From positions 744,001 to 808,000 of the forward strand of contig NZ_CABPSN010000002.1 of NCBI RefSeq assembly GCF_902459565.1: a stretch of DNA of 64,000 bases. Reading direction: 5' to 3'. The DNA is from Pandoraea aquatica. Its GTDB lineage: Bacteria > Pseudomonadota > Gammaproteobacteria > Burkholderiales > Burkholderiaceae. Shown one piece after another: positions 35,455-42,774 of the stretch. Positions within the stretch are counted from its first letter, which is position 1, and every line of letters begins with the position of its first letter. The translations under genes were made by a program, and so were the position numbers. Under the pieces are notes generated by a model. It was not told the DNA's origin, did no database searches, and was given only the letters and a program-made list of their open reading frames with translations.

Positions 35455-35461
35455 CGATGAG

Positions 35462-35483
35462 GCCGCCTCGCGGGCGAGGCGGC
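35462..35483. terminator. terminator hairpin between lysR and the HEPN gene
   Basis: GCCGCCTCG-CGGG-CGAGGCGGC, a 9-bp GC-rich stem with a tetraloop just after the LysR stop codon. It separates the gentisate regulator from the convergent low-GC module. Confidence 0.65.
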
Positions 35484-35492
35484 AGCATGCGA

Positions 35493-36101
35493 TTAGTGAA
35501 CTAACCCATGGATTGTTTCGCCTAGCTTTCTGATGAAGCGGGCAAAGTCAGTGGTCAACTGGAGATCGATGGATCGTTTGAACTTGTATTCCGCGTCCAT
35601 ATCGGCTTCGTGGGCGATGGAGTTTCGTCTACGCACAATTGTTTCCAATGTCGCGCGGACGTAGGTTTCGTCTTCGCCCATCACGGCAGCAATCTTCTGC
35701 CATTTCCGGTTCTCAGCCCAGATGTAGCTGAGCCCGTCGGCAACTTTATCGGGACTCTGAAAGGACAAGGCACGTAGCTTGTTTTGTATCGTTCTGGAAA
35801 AGACGTTGTCGTTAGGCGAATCGCCAGCGACCTTTAGTCGGACGACGATGCCAATCGGAATCGTCTCGCCAAGATACTTTGGGGTCGATGCGCGTTGGCC
35901 TGCATAAATGTCGACCATGCCGGTATGAATGACGTCGTGTAGAAGTCGATCAAACGCGCTAACCGACGACACAACCTTCGACCGTAGCACGTCGTCCAGA
36001 CTCCTCGCCCGAAGCTTGTTCTCCGCCAAATAGTCATGAATGACGGTCATCGCGTCGACGTCGTCCATGTTGGAACGGAAGGCACGTAGTGAATCAAACA
36101 T
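35493..36101 (-). CDS. HEPN-domain protein, putative RNase toxin/effector (RiboL-PSP or MAE_28990 type)
   Basis: 202 aa, helical. The HEPN active motif R-x4-H is present: R159-N-S-I-A-H164, followed by EADMD. Upstream is SAFDRLLHDVIHTGMVDIY (about 48-66), the first core helices in this group of HEPN proteins. Many HEPN proteins cut RNA in toxin-antitoxin and phage-defence systems, so a conditional RNase is plausible, but no activity is shown. The gene overlaps the end of the ParA-like gene by 8 bp, implying translational coupling. Local GC is about 50% against roughly 65% around, which points to horizontal gain. Confidence 0.7.
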   Translation of the reverse strand: MFDSLRAFRSNMDDVDAMTVIHDYLAENKLRARSLDDVLRSKVVSSVSAFDRLLHDVIHTGMVDIYAGQRASTPKYLGETIPIGIVVRLKVAGDSPNDNVFSRTIQNKLRALSFQSPDKVADGLSYIWAENRKWQKIAAVMGEDETYVRATLETIVRRRNSIAHEADMDAEYKFKRSIDLQLTTDFARFIRKLGETIHGLVH

Positions 36102-37125
36102 GTTTGAAAAGCGAAGTGAGTCCAGCGTTTATACGATCAAGTTGCGCACGAAGGTGATCGCGCTGTCGCACTTCTTCCATCGATAAAGGCCCGATCTCTC
36201 CCGCGTGAGCATCTGAAAGTGCGAAGGCCGGGATGCCAACCTCGATTGCCTTGTTGCGAAGTGCACTGAAGTCGTCCATTTCCTGCAGGCAGTAACCATC
36301 GTCTCGGATAGCGGCAGGGTATTGATCCGGCAGGAAGCACATGTCCTGATTCAGCAGGTGCGGGAAGACGTCATTCGAGATCGCTGACTTAATATCCGCC
36401 GCATTCTGACGATGGGGGCTCATCGTCCGGCCGTTCCTATAACTGAATCGCTGAATCAGCATGCCGCCAAACTTTGGTGTCCCGGGACGCAAAGGGTAAA
36501 CCGCGTCTTCCAGTGTTTCGATCGATTCGTTTTTCCATCGGACCCAACGCGCCGTCACATATTTGAGTGGCTCGAGCGCTTTGACGGAGCCCGGTGATGG
36601 CATTGTCGGCACGACGAAGACATCGCTGTGAATGAAGAGATTTTGATTGATCCCACCGATCCCGGGGCCGAGGTTGATTAGCGTGAAGTCGATGTTGTAC
36701 TTGCTCTCGCACGACGCGATTAGATTATTGAAAGCGCCGGGCGTGCTTTTAAGCGAGCCATATTTCTCATCCGCATCTTGTGCGAGCATGAGGTAGAAGT
36801 CCCACTCGGCCAGATTGGGATGACCTGGAAGCAGATGAAGGTTCGGCGCCTGTTGCACGGATGGGCATTCGATGAGCTTTATGGGCAACGTGTCCAGCTT
36901 GAATGCGGCACTTGTTGCATCCTTCAAGTTTTGGCGACCTGTGTTCTCGCTAGCGTAGTACTCGTCAAATCCGTCACGCAGTATCAGACTCGTCAAATTG
37001 CACGTCGGATCTGCGTCAACCAGCAGGACGCGATGCTTCTCCGCCATCAGCCATCCGAGTTCGTAAATCGACGTGGTGTTGTTCACGTCGCCTGGGTAGT
37101 TAAAAAGGACAAGCCGTTTTGCCAT
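36094..37125 (-). CDS. ParA/MinD-like protein with altered P-loop
   Basis: 343 aa from ATG 37125 (GGAA 8 bases upstream). ParA-type fold: the first strand and P-loop position read NYPGDVNNTTSIYELGWLMA (residues 9-28), then VLLVDADPTCNLTSL (33-47) with the A' aspartates intact. The family P-loop has G-K-T-T or S-K-T-T; here N15-N16 replace that pair, so the catalytic lysine is missing. At the Walker B position LINLGPGIGGINQN has Asn where Asp is normal. It is probably a non-hydrolysing or nucleotide-blind member of the AAA_31 group, working with the overlapping HEPN protein as sensor or antidote. Plasmid partition is unlikely: no ParB and no centromere repeats. Confidence 0.7.
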   Translation of the reverse strand: MAKRLVLFNYPGDVNNTTSIYELGWLMAEKHRVLLVDADPTCNLTSLILRDGFDEYYASENTGRQNLKDATSAAFKLDTLPIKLIECPSVQQAPNLHLLPGHPNLAEWDFYLMLAQDADEKYGSLKSTPGAFNNLIASCESKYNIDFTLINLGPGIGGINQNLFIHSDVFVVPTMPSPGSVKALEPLKYVTARWVRWKNESIETLEDAVYPLRPGTPKFGGMLIQRFSYRNGRTMSPHRQNAADIKSAISNDVFPHLLNQDMCFLPDQYPAAIRDDGYCLQEMDDFSALRNKAIEVGIPAFALSDAHAGEIGPLSMEEVRQRDHLRAQLDRINAGLTSLFKHV

Positions 37126-37464
37126 TTTTTGTTCCGTCGAGTGAGCGGTATCGGGTCCGGCGAAGACTGCCGGATTGGGCAGCAGGTGGGGCGTGCGGGA
37201 TTGAAGATGAAACACAGCGATTCCAAATGTGAGAGCAGGACCACGAGTCTTACAAGGATTCCCGCACCCCGCTGACACTCGAGAAGAAGCCGTCGAAACG
37301 AAACCTCATTGCGATCAAAGGCTTACGGTGGGCTTCGCCGCGCACTTATCCGAACTTCCCCATGCCCCGCGCGGCATCGATGAAAACCTGCACTCCAAAC
37401 CCCAAAGCCACCCGAACGGTTTGCTAAACTTGCCGCCTGTCGAAGTCACTCTCTCGGGGCGTCA
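37126..37464. other. 339-bp region between the ParA-like gene and ruvA
   Basis: Divergent gap. No gene is convincing; a 79-codon frame at 37229-37468 ends inside ruvA and lacks a family match. It should hold promoters for the ParA/HEPN module and for ruvA. Base composition rises from AT-rich near 37126 to GC-rich near ruvA, so an acquisition boundary may lie here. No direct repeats or integrase were seen. Confidence 0.4.
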
Positions 37465-38046
37465 ATGATTGGCCGCATCTCCGGCACGCTGCTGGAAAAG
37501 AATCCGCCGCACATCCTGGTCGATTGCCAGGGTGTGGGTTATGAAATCTCGGTGCCGATGAGCACTTTCTTCAACCTGCCGAACGTCGGTGAGCGCGTGA
37601 CGTTGCTCACGCAGTTCATCGTGCGCGAAGACGCGCAACTGCTCTTCGGTTTCGGCTCTCCTGACGAGCGCAACACCTTCCGCGAACTGCTCAAGATTTC
37701 GGGCGTCGGTGCACGCACCGCACTCGCGATCCTCTCGGGCATGAGCGTGGCCGACATTGCGCAGGCGGTCACGTTGCAGGAATCCGGACGTCTGACGAAG
37801 ATCCCGGGCATCGGCAAGAAGACGGCCGAGCGTCTGCTGCTCGAACTCAAGGGCAAGCTCGGCGCGCAACTCGGTACCGTCGCTGGTGCAGCCGCCCCGC
37901 ACGACCACAAGAGCGACGTCGTCAACGCACTGCTCGCGCTGGGCTACTCCGACAAGGAAGCGCTCGCGGCAGTCAAATCCGTGCCCGACGGCACGAGCGT
38001 GTCGGACGGTATCAAGCACGCGCTCAAGTCGCTGTCGAAGGCCTGA
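37465..38046 (+). CDS. ruvA: Holliday junction branch-migration protein RuvA
   Basis: 193 aa, full length. OB-fold domain I (1-62), helix-hairpin-helix domain II with [13 protein letters not shown] (about 77-89) and [20 protein letters not shown] (about 112-131), and domain III (about 147-193), which contacts RuvB. RuvA tetramers hold the four-way junction while RuvB drives branch migration. ruvC is normally just upstream and ruvB just downstream; here neither is adjacent. A ParA/HEPN module lies upstream and a LysR gene downstream. Confidence 0.95.
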   Translation: MIGRISGTLLEKNPPHILVDCQGVGYEISVPMSTFFNLPNVGERVTLLTQFIVREDAQLLFGFGSPDERNTFRELLKISGVGARTALAILSGMSVADIAQAVTLQESGRLTKIPGIGKKTAERLLLELKGKLGAQLGTVAGAAAPHDHKSDVVNALLALGYSDKEALAAVKSVPDGTSVSDGIKHALKSLSKA

Positions 38047-38110
38047 GCGGGCCGTATGGACGAGAGCGCAGCGGCCGACCGTTATCCGTCGACCGCAAGC
38101 AAGCGGCTGG

Positions 38111-38160
38111 GTGTGGCTAAGCGTGACCAGGCGTGACTAGGCGTGGCGAAGCGCGACTAA
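38111..38160. repeat. five tandem degenerate 10-bp repeats before a lysR gene
   Basis: Five consecutive 10-bp units, consensus GCGTGACTAG, with one to three differences each (GTGTGGCTAA, GCGTGACCAG, GCGTGACTAG, GCGTGGCGAA, GCGCGACTAA). They end 20 bp before the LysR start at 38181. The period is about one helical turn, so all copies face the same side of the DNA. Confidence 0.75.
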
Positions 38161-38180
38161 AGAGGGAGTGAGGAGGCGGC

Positions 38181-39089
38181 ATGCAACTGCGATGGCTTGA
38201 AGACTTCGTCGAACTGGCACGCACGCGCAGCTTCACGCGGGCGGCGGAGAACCGATTCGTCACGCATCCGGCATTCGGCCGACGCATCCGCGCGCTCGAA
38301 GAATGGGTGGGCACGCGTCTCGTCGAGCGGAGCAAACCGCTCGAACTCACCGCCGCCGGCACCGTGTTTCTCGACGCCGCCACCAACGCGCTCGACATTC
38401 TTCACAGCGCCCGCACACAGTTGCAGGACGCTGCCCCCACGCTCGAAAACAACCTGAAGATCGCCACCGGCCGCACGCTGGCCGCGACGTTCTTCCCGGA
38501 TTGGTACGACGAAACCGTCTCGCGCATCGGCTTCTTCACGGCAACGCTGTCCACTGGCGGGGCAGAAGAGGCCATCCTCCGGCTCGCGGCCGGTGAGGTC
38601 GATCTGCTGATCGTCTATTCCAGCGCACACACGCGGCTGCTCATCGATCAGGACCGTTTCGACTGGCTGAGTGTGGCGCGTGAGGTGCTGGTGCCGGTCA
38701 GTGCGCTCGATGCGAAGGGGCGGGCGAAGTATCGGCTCGCAGCCGGGCCGTCGCCCATCCCATGGCTGGCATTCACGCGCACGCTGACGCTGCGCGCGGT
38801 GCTTGCCCGACATCTCGCGGAGATGCCGAACCGTCCAACGCTCAAGCCGGTTTATCAGGCCGATTCGTACGAAGCGATTCTCGCCATGGCGCGACGCGGT
38901 GCAGGCATCGCCTGGTTGCCGCAGCGTCTGGTGGCCGACGACGTCGCGCGTGGCACGCTCGCCATCGTTGGCGGGAAAGACTGGCAGATCGGCTTCGACA
39001 TCGCGCTCTACCGGCGTCGCCACCAGCCGCACCACGTGCTCGACGCTATCTGGCAGAGCGCTCGCCTTGCTGCGGGCGAAGACGCCTGA
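38181..39089 (+). CDS. LysR family regulator
   Basis: 302 aa; ribosome site GAGGAGG 6-7 bases before ATG. Helix-turn-helix at about 5-62 (LARTRSFTRAAENRFVTHPA, FGRRIRALEEWVGTRLVERS), inducer domain at about 90-295 with GAGIAWLPQRLV. The HP-A-F variation in the recognition helix is that of the YjiE/HypT-like branch (hypochlorite-response relatives), a weak hint. It follows ruvA by 134 bp and is convergent with the MerR gene; no obvious target lies next to it. Confidence 0.85.
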   Translation: MQLRWLEDFVELARTRSFTRAAENRFVTHPAFGRRIRALEEWVGTRLVERSKPLELTAAGTVFLDAATNALDILHSARTQLQDAAPTLENNLKIATGRTLAATFFPDWYDETVSRIGFFTATLSTGGAEEAILRLAAGEVDLLIVYSSAHTRLLIDQDRFDWLSVAREVLVPVSALDAKGRAKYRLAAGPSPIPWLAFTRTLTLRAVLARHLAEMPNRPTLKPVYQADSYEAILAMARRGAGIAWLPQRLVADDVARGTLAIVGGKDWQIGFDIALYRRRHQPHHVLDAIWQSARLAAGEDA

Positions 39090-39098
39090 GCGTCAGGC

Positions 39099-40163
39099 TT
39101 ACCTCGCGCCCATCGCCACCGCAACACCCTGCTTCACATACTCCAGCAGGGGCATGTCGATGAAGGACCCTTCCATCAGTTCGGGTTCGAGACGATGTGC
39201 CTCACGGATCTTCATGTGCGTGGCGGGGTTATCGCCCGCGTATGAACGGAAGTACGTCAGCCATTGGCGGATGAGCGTCTGCACTTCAGGCGCTTCGGGC
39301 GGTGCACCGGCTTCCAGCTGGTCACGCAATGCGCCGATGAGGACCGGCCACTCGTCGGTGTGGTTGAGGTAATTGTCCGCGAGGACGCGGTATTCGGCGT
39401 CGTCGAGATACTTTCGGTAGATTCGCAGCTTGGTCTGCCCGAAAGCTTCCTTGATGTACTGCATCACATCGCCCGTAATCCCCGTCTGCGATTGCATCGA
39501 CGGCTCGCTCAGATGCATCAGATTGAGCTTGGCGAGCAGACGCGCGTCTGCGTTCGTATCGCGCTTGATCATGGCCATCCAGCGACGAGCGACTGCCTGC
39601 GCCGTTTCTCCCGTCGAGGGCTCCCCCCGTGCTATCAGATCCCTCACCTCGGCCACGATGGCCGGCCAGTCGGATCCGTGCGCCTGTTTGTTCTGGTACA
39701 GCGGGAAGCGGGCGAGTTCGTCTTGCGAGAAGTATTTGTCGTACATGTTCATCAGCTCCAGCGTCGACAACCATTCGGCAAGTTCCGGGGCTTCGCCCGA
39801 TGCCAACTGCGATTGCAGTCGGACAAGGCGTTCGCGCAGGCGGCTCGCGTCGTCGATCTGATGCGTGAGCATGTCGATCTGCCGTGCGATAAGCGCCTCC
39901 AGACCATCGTAGGCGCTTTGCGTGTCGTTGCTGCTATTCGATGCATCCCGGCTTGCCAGCCATTGGCCGATGTCGGCGAGCGACATACCGAAACGACGCA
40001 GCGCCTGAATCTCGTGCAGACGGGCGATGTCGCTCAGGTCATAGAGTCGATAACCGGCATCGGAGCGTGCCGAAGGCGAGAGCAGGCCGAGCGTGTCGTA
40101 GTGGTGAAGCGCGCGCACCGTCAGGCCGCTACGTTTGGCTAATTCACCGACTTTGAGCCGCAT
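39099..40163 (-). CDS. MerR family regulator with TipA-like effector domain
   Basis: 354 aa; start preceded by GGGAG. MerR winged helix at about 1-72 (KVGELAKRSGLTVRALHHYD, then SDAGYRLYDLSDIARLHEIQ), coiled-coil dimer helix at about 75-125, then two TipAS-like antibiotic/ligand recognition segments (about 140-240 and 245-340), suggesting an internal duplication of that domain. Such regulators sense drugs or peptides and activate promoters by untwisting DNA. A MerR-type operator lies in its own promoter, so it probably regulates itself. No resistance gene is adjacent. Confidence 0.85.
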   Translation of the reverse strand: MRLKVGELAKRSGLTVRALHHYDTLGLLSPSARSDAGYRLYDLSDIARLHEIQALRRFGMSLADIGQWLASRDASNSSNDTQSAYDGLEALIARQIDMLTHQIDDASRLRERLVRLQSQLASGEAPELAEWLSTLELMNMYDKYFSQDELARFPLYQNKQAHGSDWPAIVAEVRDLIARGEPSTGETAQAVARRWMAMIKRDTNADARLLAKLNLMHLSEPSMQSQTGITGDVMQYIKEAFGQTKLRIYRKYLDDAEYRVLADNYLNHTDEWPVLIGALRDQLEAGAPPEAPEVQTLIRQWLTYFRSYAGDNPATHMKIREAHRLEPELMEGSFIDMPLLEYVKQGVAVAMGAR

Positions 40164-40194
40164 GGAAACTCCCGTGATCTTCTGGCGTGTGACA

Positions 40195-40225
40195 AGGCTG
40201 AAGCCTCACGCAACGTGAGGGTCAA
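40195..40225 (-). promoter_or_regulatory. MerR-type promoter/operator
   Basis: On the minus strand: -35 TTGACC (40225-40220), then the inverted repeat CCTCACG-TTG-CGTGAGG (40220-40204), then a -10-like CAGCCT (40200-40195) with a 19-bp spacer. The overlong spacer holding a symmetric repeat is the hallmark of MerR-controlled promoters and resembles SoxR boxes. It drives the MerR gene itself. Confidence 0.7.
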
Positions 40226-40379
40226 GCGATTTTAAGCGGGATGATTCGCGCTCATCGATGTGATTTGTTTCATCAGGACAAACCGGCACAAATCTCAACA
40301 CTTGTCGTCACTCGACGGCGCGGTGCGTGGCTAACATTTGCCGGACATCCTTTTGAGATCCTTCTGAGAGCCGAAACGC

Positions 40380-40955
40380 ATGATGAATGTCTGGAAGCAG
40401 TACTGGGGTTTGCGCACGCAGGAGTGCCCTTGCGACGTGCATTTCGTGGACTGGCTGGAGGCCATGAAGCTCACCGGCAAGCGCATCTATCACTTCGGCA
40501 CGGGAGGTCATCACGTGGTCGGCGAGTAGTGCGCCCGGCCGTCGCTGGACAACACGGTGTTCGGGATTACTGCGTCGCCCAAGGAGTACAAGTCGTATGT
40601 CGATCTGGTGACGCGTCGCCCCGAGATCAGCAAAAACTATCTCGCGTACTTTGGCGACATCTACACGAGCAACACGAAGTTGCTGCCCGTCTTCGATGTC
40701 GTCACGCTCTTCCATCTGTGCGAATTCCGTACCGAAGCGAATAGCCTCTACGGTGCAAAGACGGACGAAGAAGTTCTCGATCTTTTCGCACGCCACACCG
40801 CACCCGGCGGTCACGTGCTTTTCTATAAGGGATCTTCGGCGTACAGCCGTGCCAGATTGGTGATTCAGGCATGGGCCGAAAAGGCGGAATTCACGGACTT
40901 CACGGAAGTCGGAGAATTCAAGACGTTGCGGGTCTTCCGCAAAGCGCTGGCCTGA
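40380..40955 (+). pseudogene. methyltransferase-like gene interrupted by an in-frame amber codon
   Basis: From ATG 40380 the frame runs 49 codons (MMNVWKQYWG to HFGTGGHHVVGE), meets TAG at 40527-40529, then continues in the same frame to 40955 with coherent protein sequence (NTVFGITASPKEYKSYVDLV, DVVTLFHLCEFRTE, GGHVLFYKGSS). Together about 190 residues match the layout of small Rossmann-like, class I methyltransferase-type proteins: FGTGGHH takes the glycine-rich loop and FDVVTLFHLCE the motif IV region. A point nonsense change is the simplest reading, giving a dead gene or a separately translated C-terminal piece. A terminator palindrome follows. Confidence 0.65.
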
Positions 40956-40960
40956 AAGCA

Positions 40961-40986
40961 AAGGAGGCGCAATATTGCGCCTCCTT
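40961..40986. terminator. bidirectional terminator palindrome
   Basis: AAGGAGGCGC-AATATT-GCGCCTCCTT, a 26-bp perfect palindrome between the interrupted methyltransferase gene and the convergent kgtP gene. It can stop both transcripts. Confidence 0.7.
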
Positions 40987-41012
40987 CGTATTACTGCGGT
41001 ATCAGCACGCGA

Positions 41013-42332
41013 TCAATGCTCGTGATGCAGATACTTCGCCTGACGCGGCAGGCGCAAGCTCACCACGAATGCCAGCACCATCATGCCGGTGACGTACCAG
41101 TAGAACGTCGGCTCCATGCCGGCCTTCTTCAGACCCAGCGCCACATACTCTGCCGAGCCGCCGAAGATCGCGTTCGCGACGGCGTAGGCCAGACCCACAC
41201 CCAGCGCGCGCACTTCGATCGGGAACATCTCGGCCTTCACGATGCCGCTGATCGACGTATAGAAGCTCACGATGGCGAGCGCCAGGCAGATCAGCACACC
41301 CGCAGCGATGGGGCTTTGCACCGTCTTGAGCGCCGTCAGGATCGGCACCGTGGCAATCGCGCCGAGTGCACCGAACAGCAGCATGTTGTTACGGCGGCCA
41401 ATCTTGTCCGAGAGCATGCCGAAGATCGGCTGCATGCACATGTAGACGAACAGGCAGGCGGTCATGATGTAGCTCGCCGTCTTGATCGGCATACCCGCCG
41501 TGTTCACCAGATACTTCTGCATGTAGGTGGTGAACGTGTAGAAGATCAGCGAACCGCCGGCCGTGTAACCCAGCACGGTGAAGAACGCTGCCTTGTGATG
41601 ACGGAAGAGCCCTGCGATCGAACCCGCATCGCGGTTGTTACGGCTCGCGCTCGTCGACGTCTCGTGCAGCGTACGACGCAGCATCAGCGCCACCACCGCC
41701 GTGATCGCACCGACCACGAACGGAATACGCCAGCCCCACGCCTTGAGTTCGGCTTCGCTGAGCAACTGCTGAAGAATCACGACCACGAGCACCGCGAGCA
41801 ACTGACCGCCGATGAGCGTCACGTACTGGAACGACGAGAAGAAGCCGCGACGGCCCTTGAGCGCCACTTCACTCATGTACGTTGCCGTCGTGCCGTATTC
41901 GCCACCGACCGACAGGCCTTGCAGCAAACGCGCGAACAGCAGCAGCGCCGGTGCCCAGTTACCGATGCTGGCGTACGTCGGCAGCGCGGCGATCAGCAGC
42001 GAGCCCAGGCACATCATCATCACGGAGATGACCATGGAGTTCTTCCGGCCATTACGGTCGGCAATACGGCCGAAGATCCAGCCGCCGATGGGGCGCATCA
42101 GGAAGCCGGCCGCGAACACGCCTGCTGTGTTGAGCAACTGGGCGGTCGGGTCCGAACTGGGGAAGAACGCAGGCGCGAAGTAGATCGCGCAGAAGGCATA
42201 GATGTAAAAGTCGAACCACTCGACCAGATTCCCGGACGAGGCCGCGACAATCGCGAACACGCGCTTGCGGACTTCTTCGGGGGTAGGCGGCTTGTTGTCG
42301 ATTCCGGCGTTGGAGGTAGCTGTGTCTCTCAT
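41013..42332 (-). CDS. kgtP: alpha-ketoglutarate permease (MFS, MHS family)
   Basis: Inner-membrane proton symporter for 2-oxoglutarate, 439 aa from ATG 42332; an ATG seven codons upstream at 42353 is possible, and the longer open frame is not used. Near-continuous agreement with E. coli Kgt[18 protein letters not shown] (about 32-48), [54 protein letters not shown] and the C-terminal [16 protein letters not shown]. Twelve helices. Divergent from a GhrA-type dehydrogenase and a GntR gene across a 442-bp gap with a strong operator candidate. Confidence 0.93.
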   Translation of the reverse strand: MRDTATSNAGIDNKPPTPEEVRKRVFAIVAASSGNLVEWFDFYIYAFCAIYFAPAFFPSSDPTAQLLNTAGVFAAGFLMRPIGGWIFGRIADRNGRKNSMVISVMMMCLGSLLIAALPTYASIGNWAPALLLFARLLQGLSVGGEYGTTATYMSEVALKGRRGFFSSFQYVTLIGGQLLAVLVVVILQQLLSEAELKAWGWRIPFVVGAITAVVALMLRRTLHETSTSASRNNRDAGSIAGLFRHHKAAFFTVLGYTAGGSLIFYTFTTYMQKYLVNTAGMPIKTASYIMTACLFVYMCMQPIFGMLSDKIGRRNNMLLFGALGAIATVPILTALKTVQSPIAAGVLICLALAIVSFYTSISGIVKAEMFPIEVRALGVGLAYAVANAIFGGSAEYVALGLKKAGMEPTFYWYVTGMMVLAFVVSLRLPRQAKYLHHEH

Positions 42333-42774
42333 TTCTACTGACGATGGGGGCATCGCATTGATAACTACGTTTACAACATGACGCAGATCCGCTCGTTCGC
42401 CTCGATGACACTTCATATACGAAGGAACGAGCCTCTCGCGTCGCGGGGGCGGGCCAACTATAGCGGGTGACGGCGGGAACAGACAATGCCCGGATGACGG
42501 ATTCATTATTGTGAATATAGAAACAATTCAACGAATTGTTGCGTCGCAGCATGGTGATGATGCCCGCCGGGCGGACGTTTGCGCAGCGCGTCGGGCGTTT
42601 CGGCAGACGGGACGATACCCTCGAAAATCCGAGAAATATTTTTCACTCAGGCCGTCATAAGCTATTCGATAACAAATGCTTAGTCGCGCGCGACGCGCCC
42701 GGTAGGATGAGCTGCCGCTCTCTCCTGAAGCCCCGGCGTCCGATCTCCCGACGCGGGGCACCCTTCCCGAAGTC
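42333..42774. other. 442-bp divergent gap between kgtP and the GhrA-type gene
   Basis: AT-rich for this genome around 42500-42690, with no supported gene. It contains the perfect inverted repeat at 42522-42540 and likely promoters for both divergent units. Other short A/T tracts (AAATATTTTTC near 42640) were seen but not assigned. Confidence 0.45.
42522..42540. promoter_or_regulatory. putative operator AACAATTC-N3-GAATTGTT
   Basis: Perfect 8-bp inverted repeat with a 3-bp spacer in the kgtP/ghrA-like divergent region, 190 bp from kgtP and 235 bp before the dehydrogenase. Its ends (AACA and TGTT) fit the palindromic sites of GntR/FCD regulators, and such a regulator is encoded at 43728 in the dehydrogenase unit. 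Confidence 0.55.

Noticed and set aside
36094-37125. ParA-like gene as evidence of an integrated plasmid partition locus
   Set aside because: No parB, no repeated centromere-like sites and no replication gene nearby; the P-loop lysine needed for partition is missing.
37229-37468. 79-codon plus-strand frame before ruvA
   Set aside because: No ribosome site, no family match, overlaps the ruvA start and has non-coding-like composition.
38111-38160. Tandem repeats as a CRISPR array
   Set aside because: Units are 10 bp, degenerate and have no spacers; no cas genes are present.
40527-40529. Amber codon as recoding (pyrrolysine or programmed readthrough)
   Set aside because: No pyrrolysine machinery or readthrough element is seen and the protein is not of a recoded family; a nonsense mutation is simpler.
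41016-42341. 441-codon plus-strand frame
   Set aside because: Mirror of kgtP, whose sequence agrees closely with known 2-oxoglutarate permeases; the mirror has no recognisable domain.
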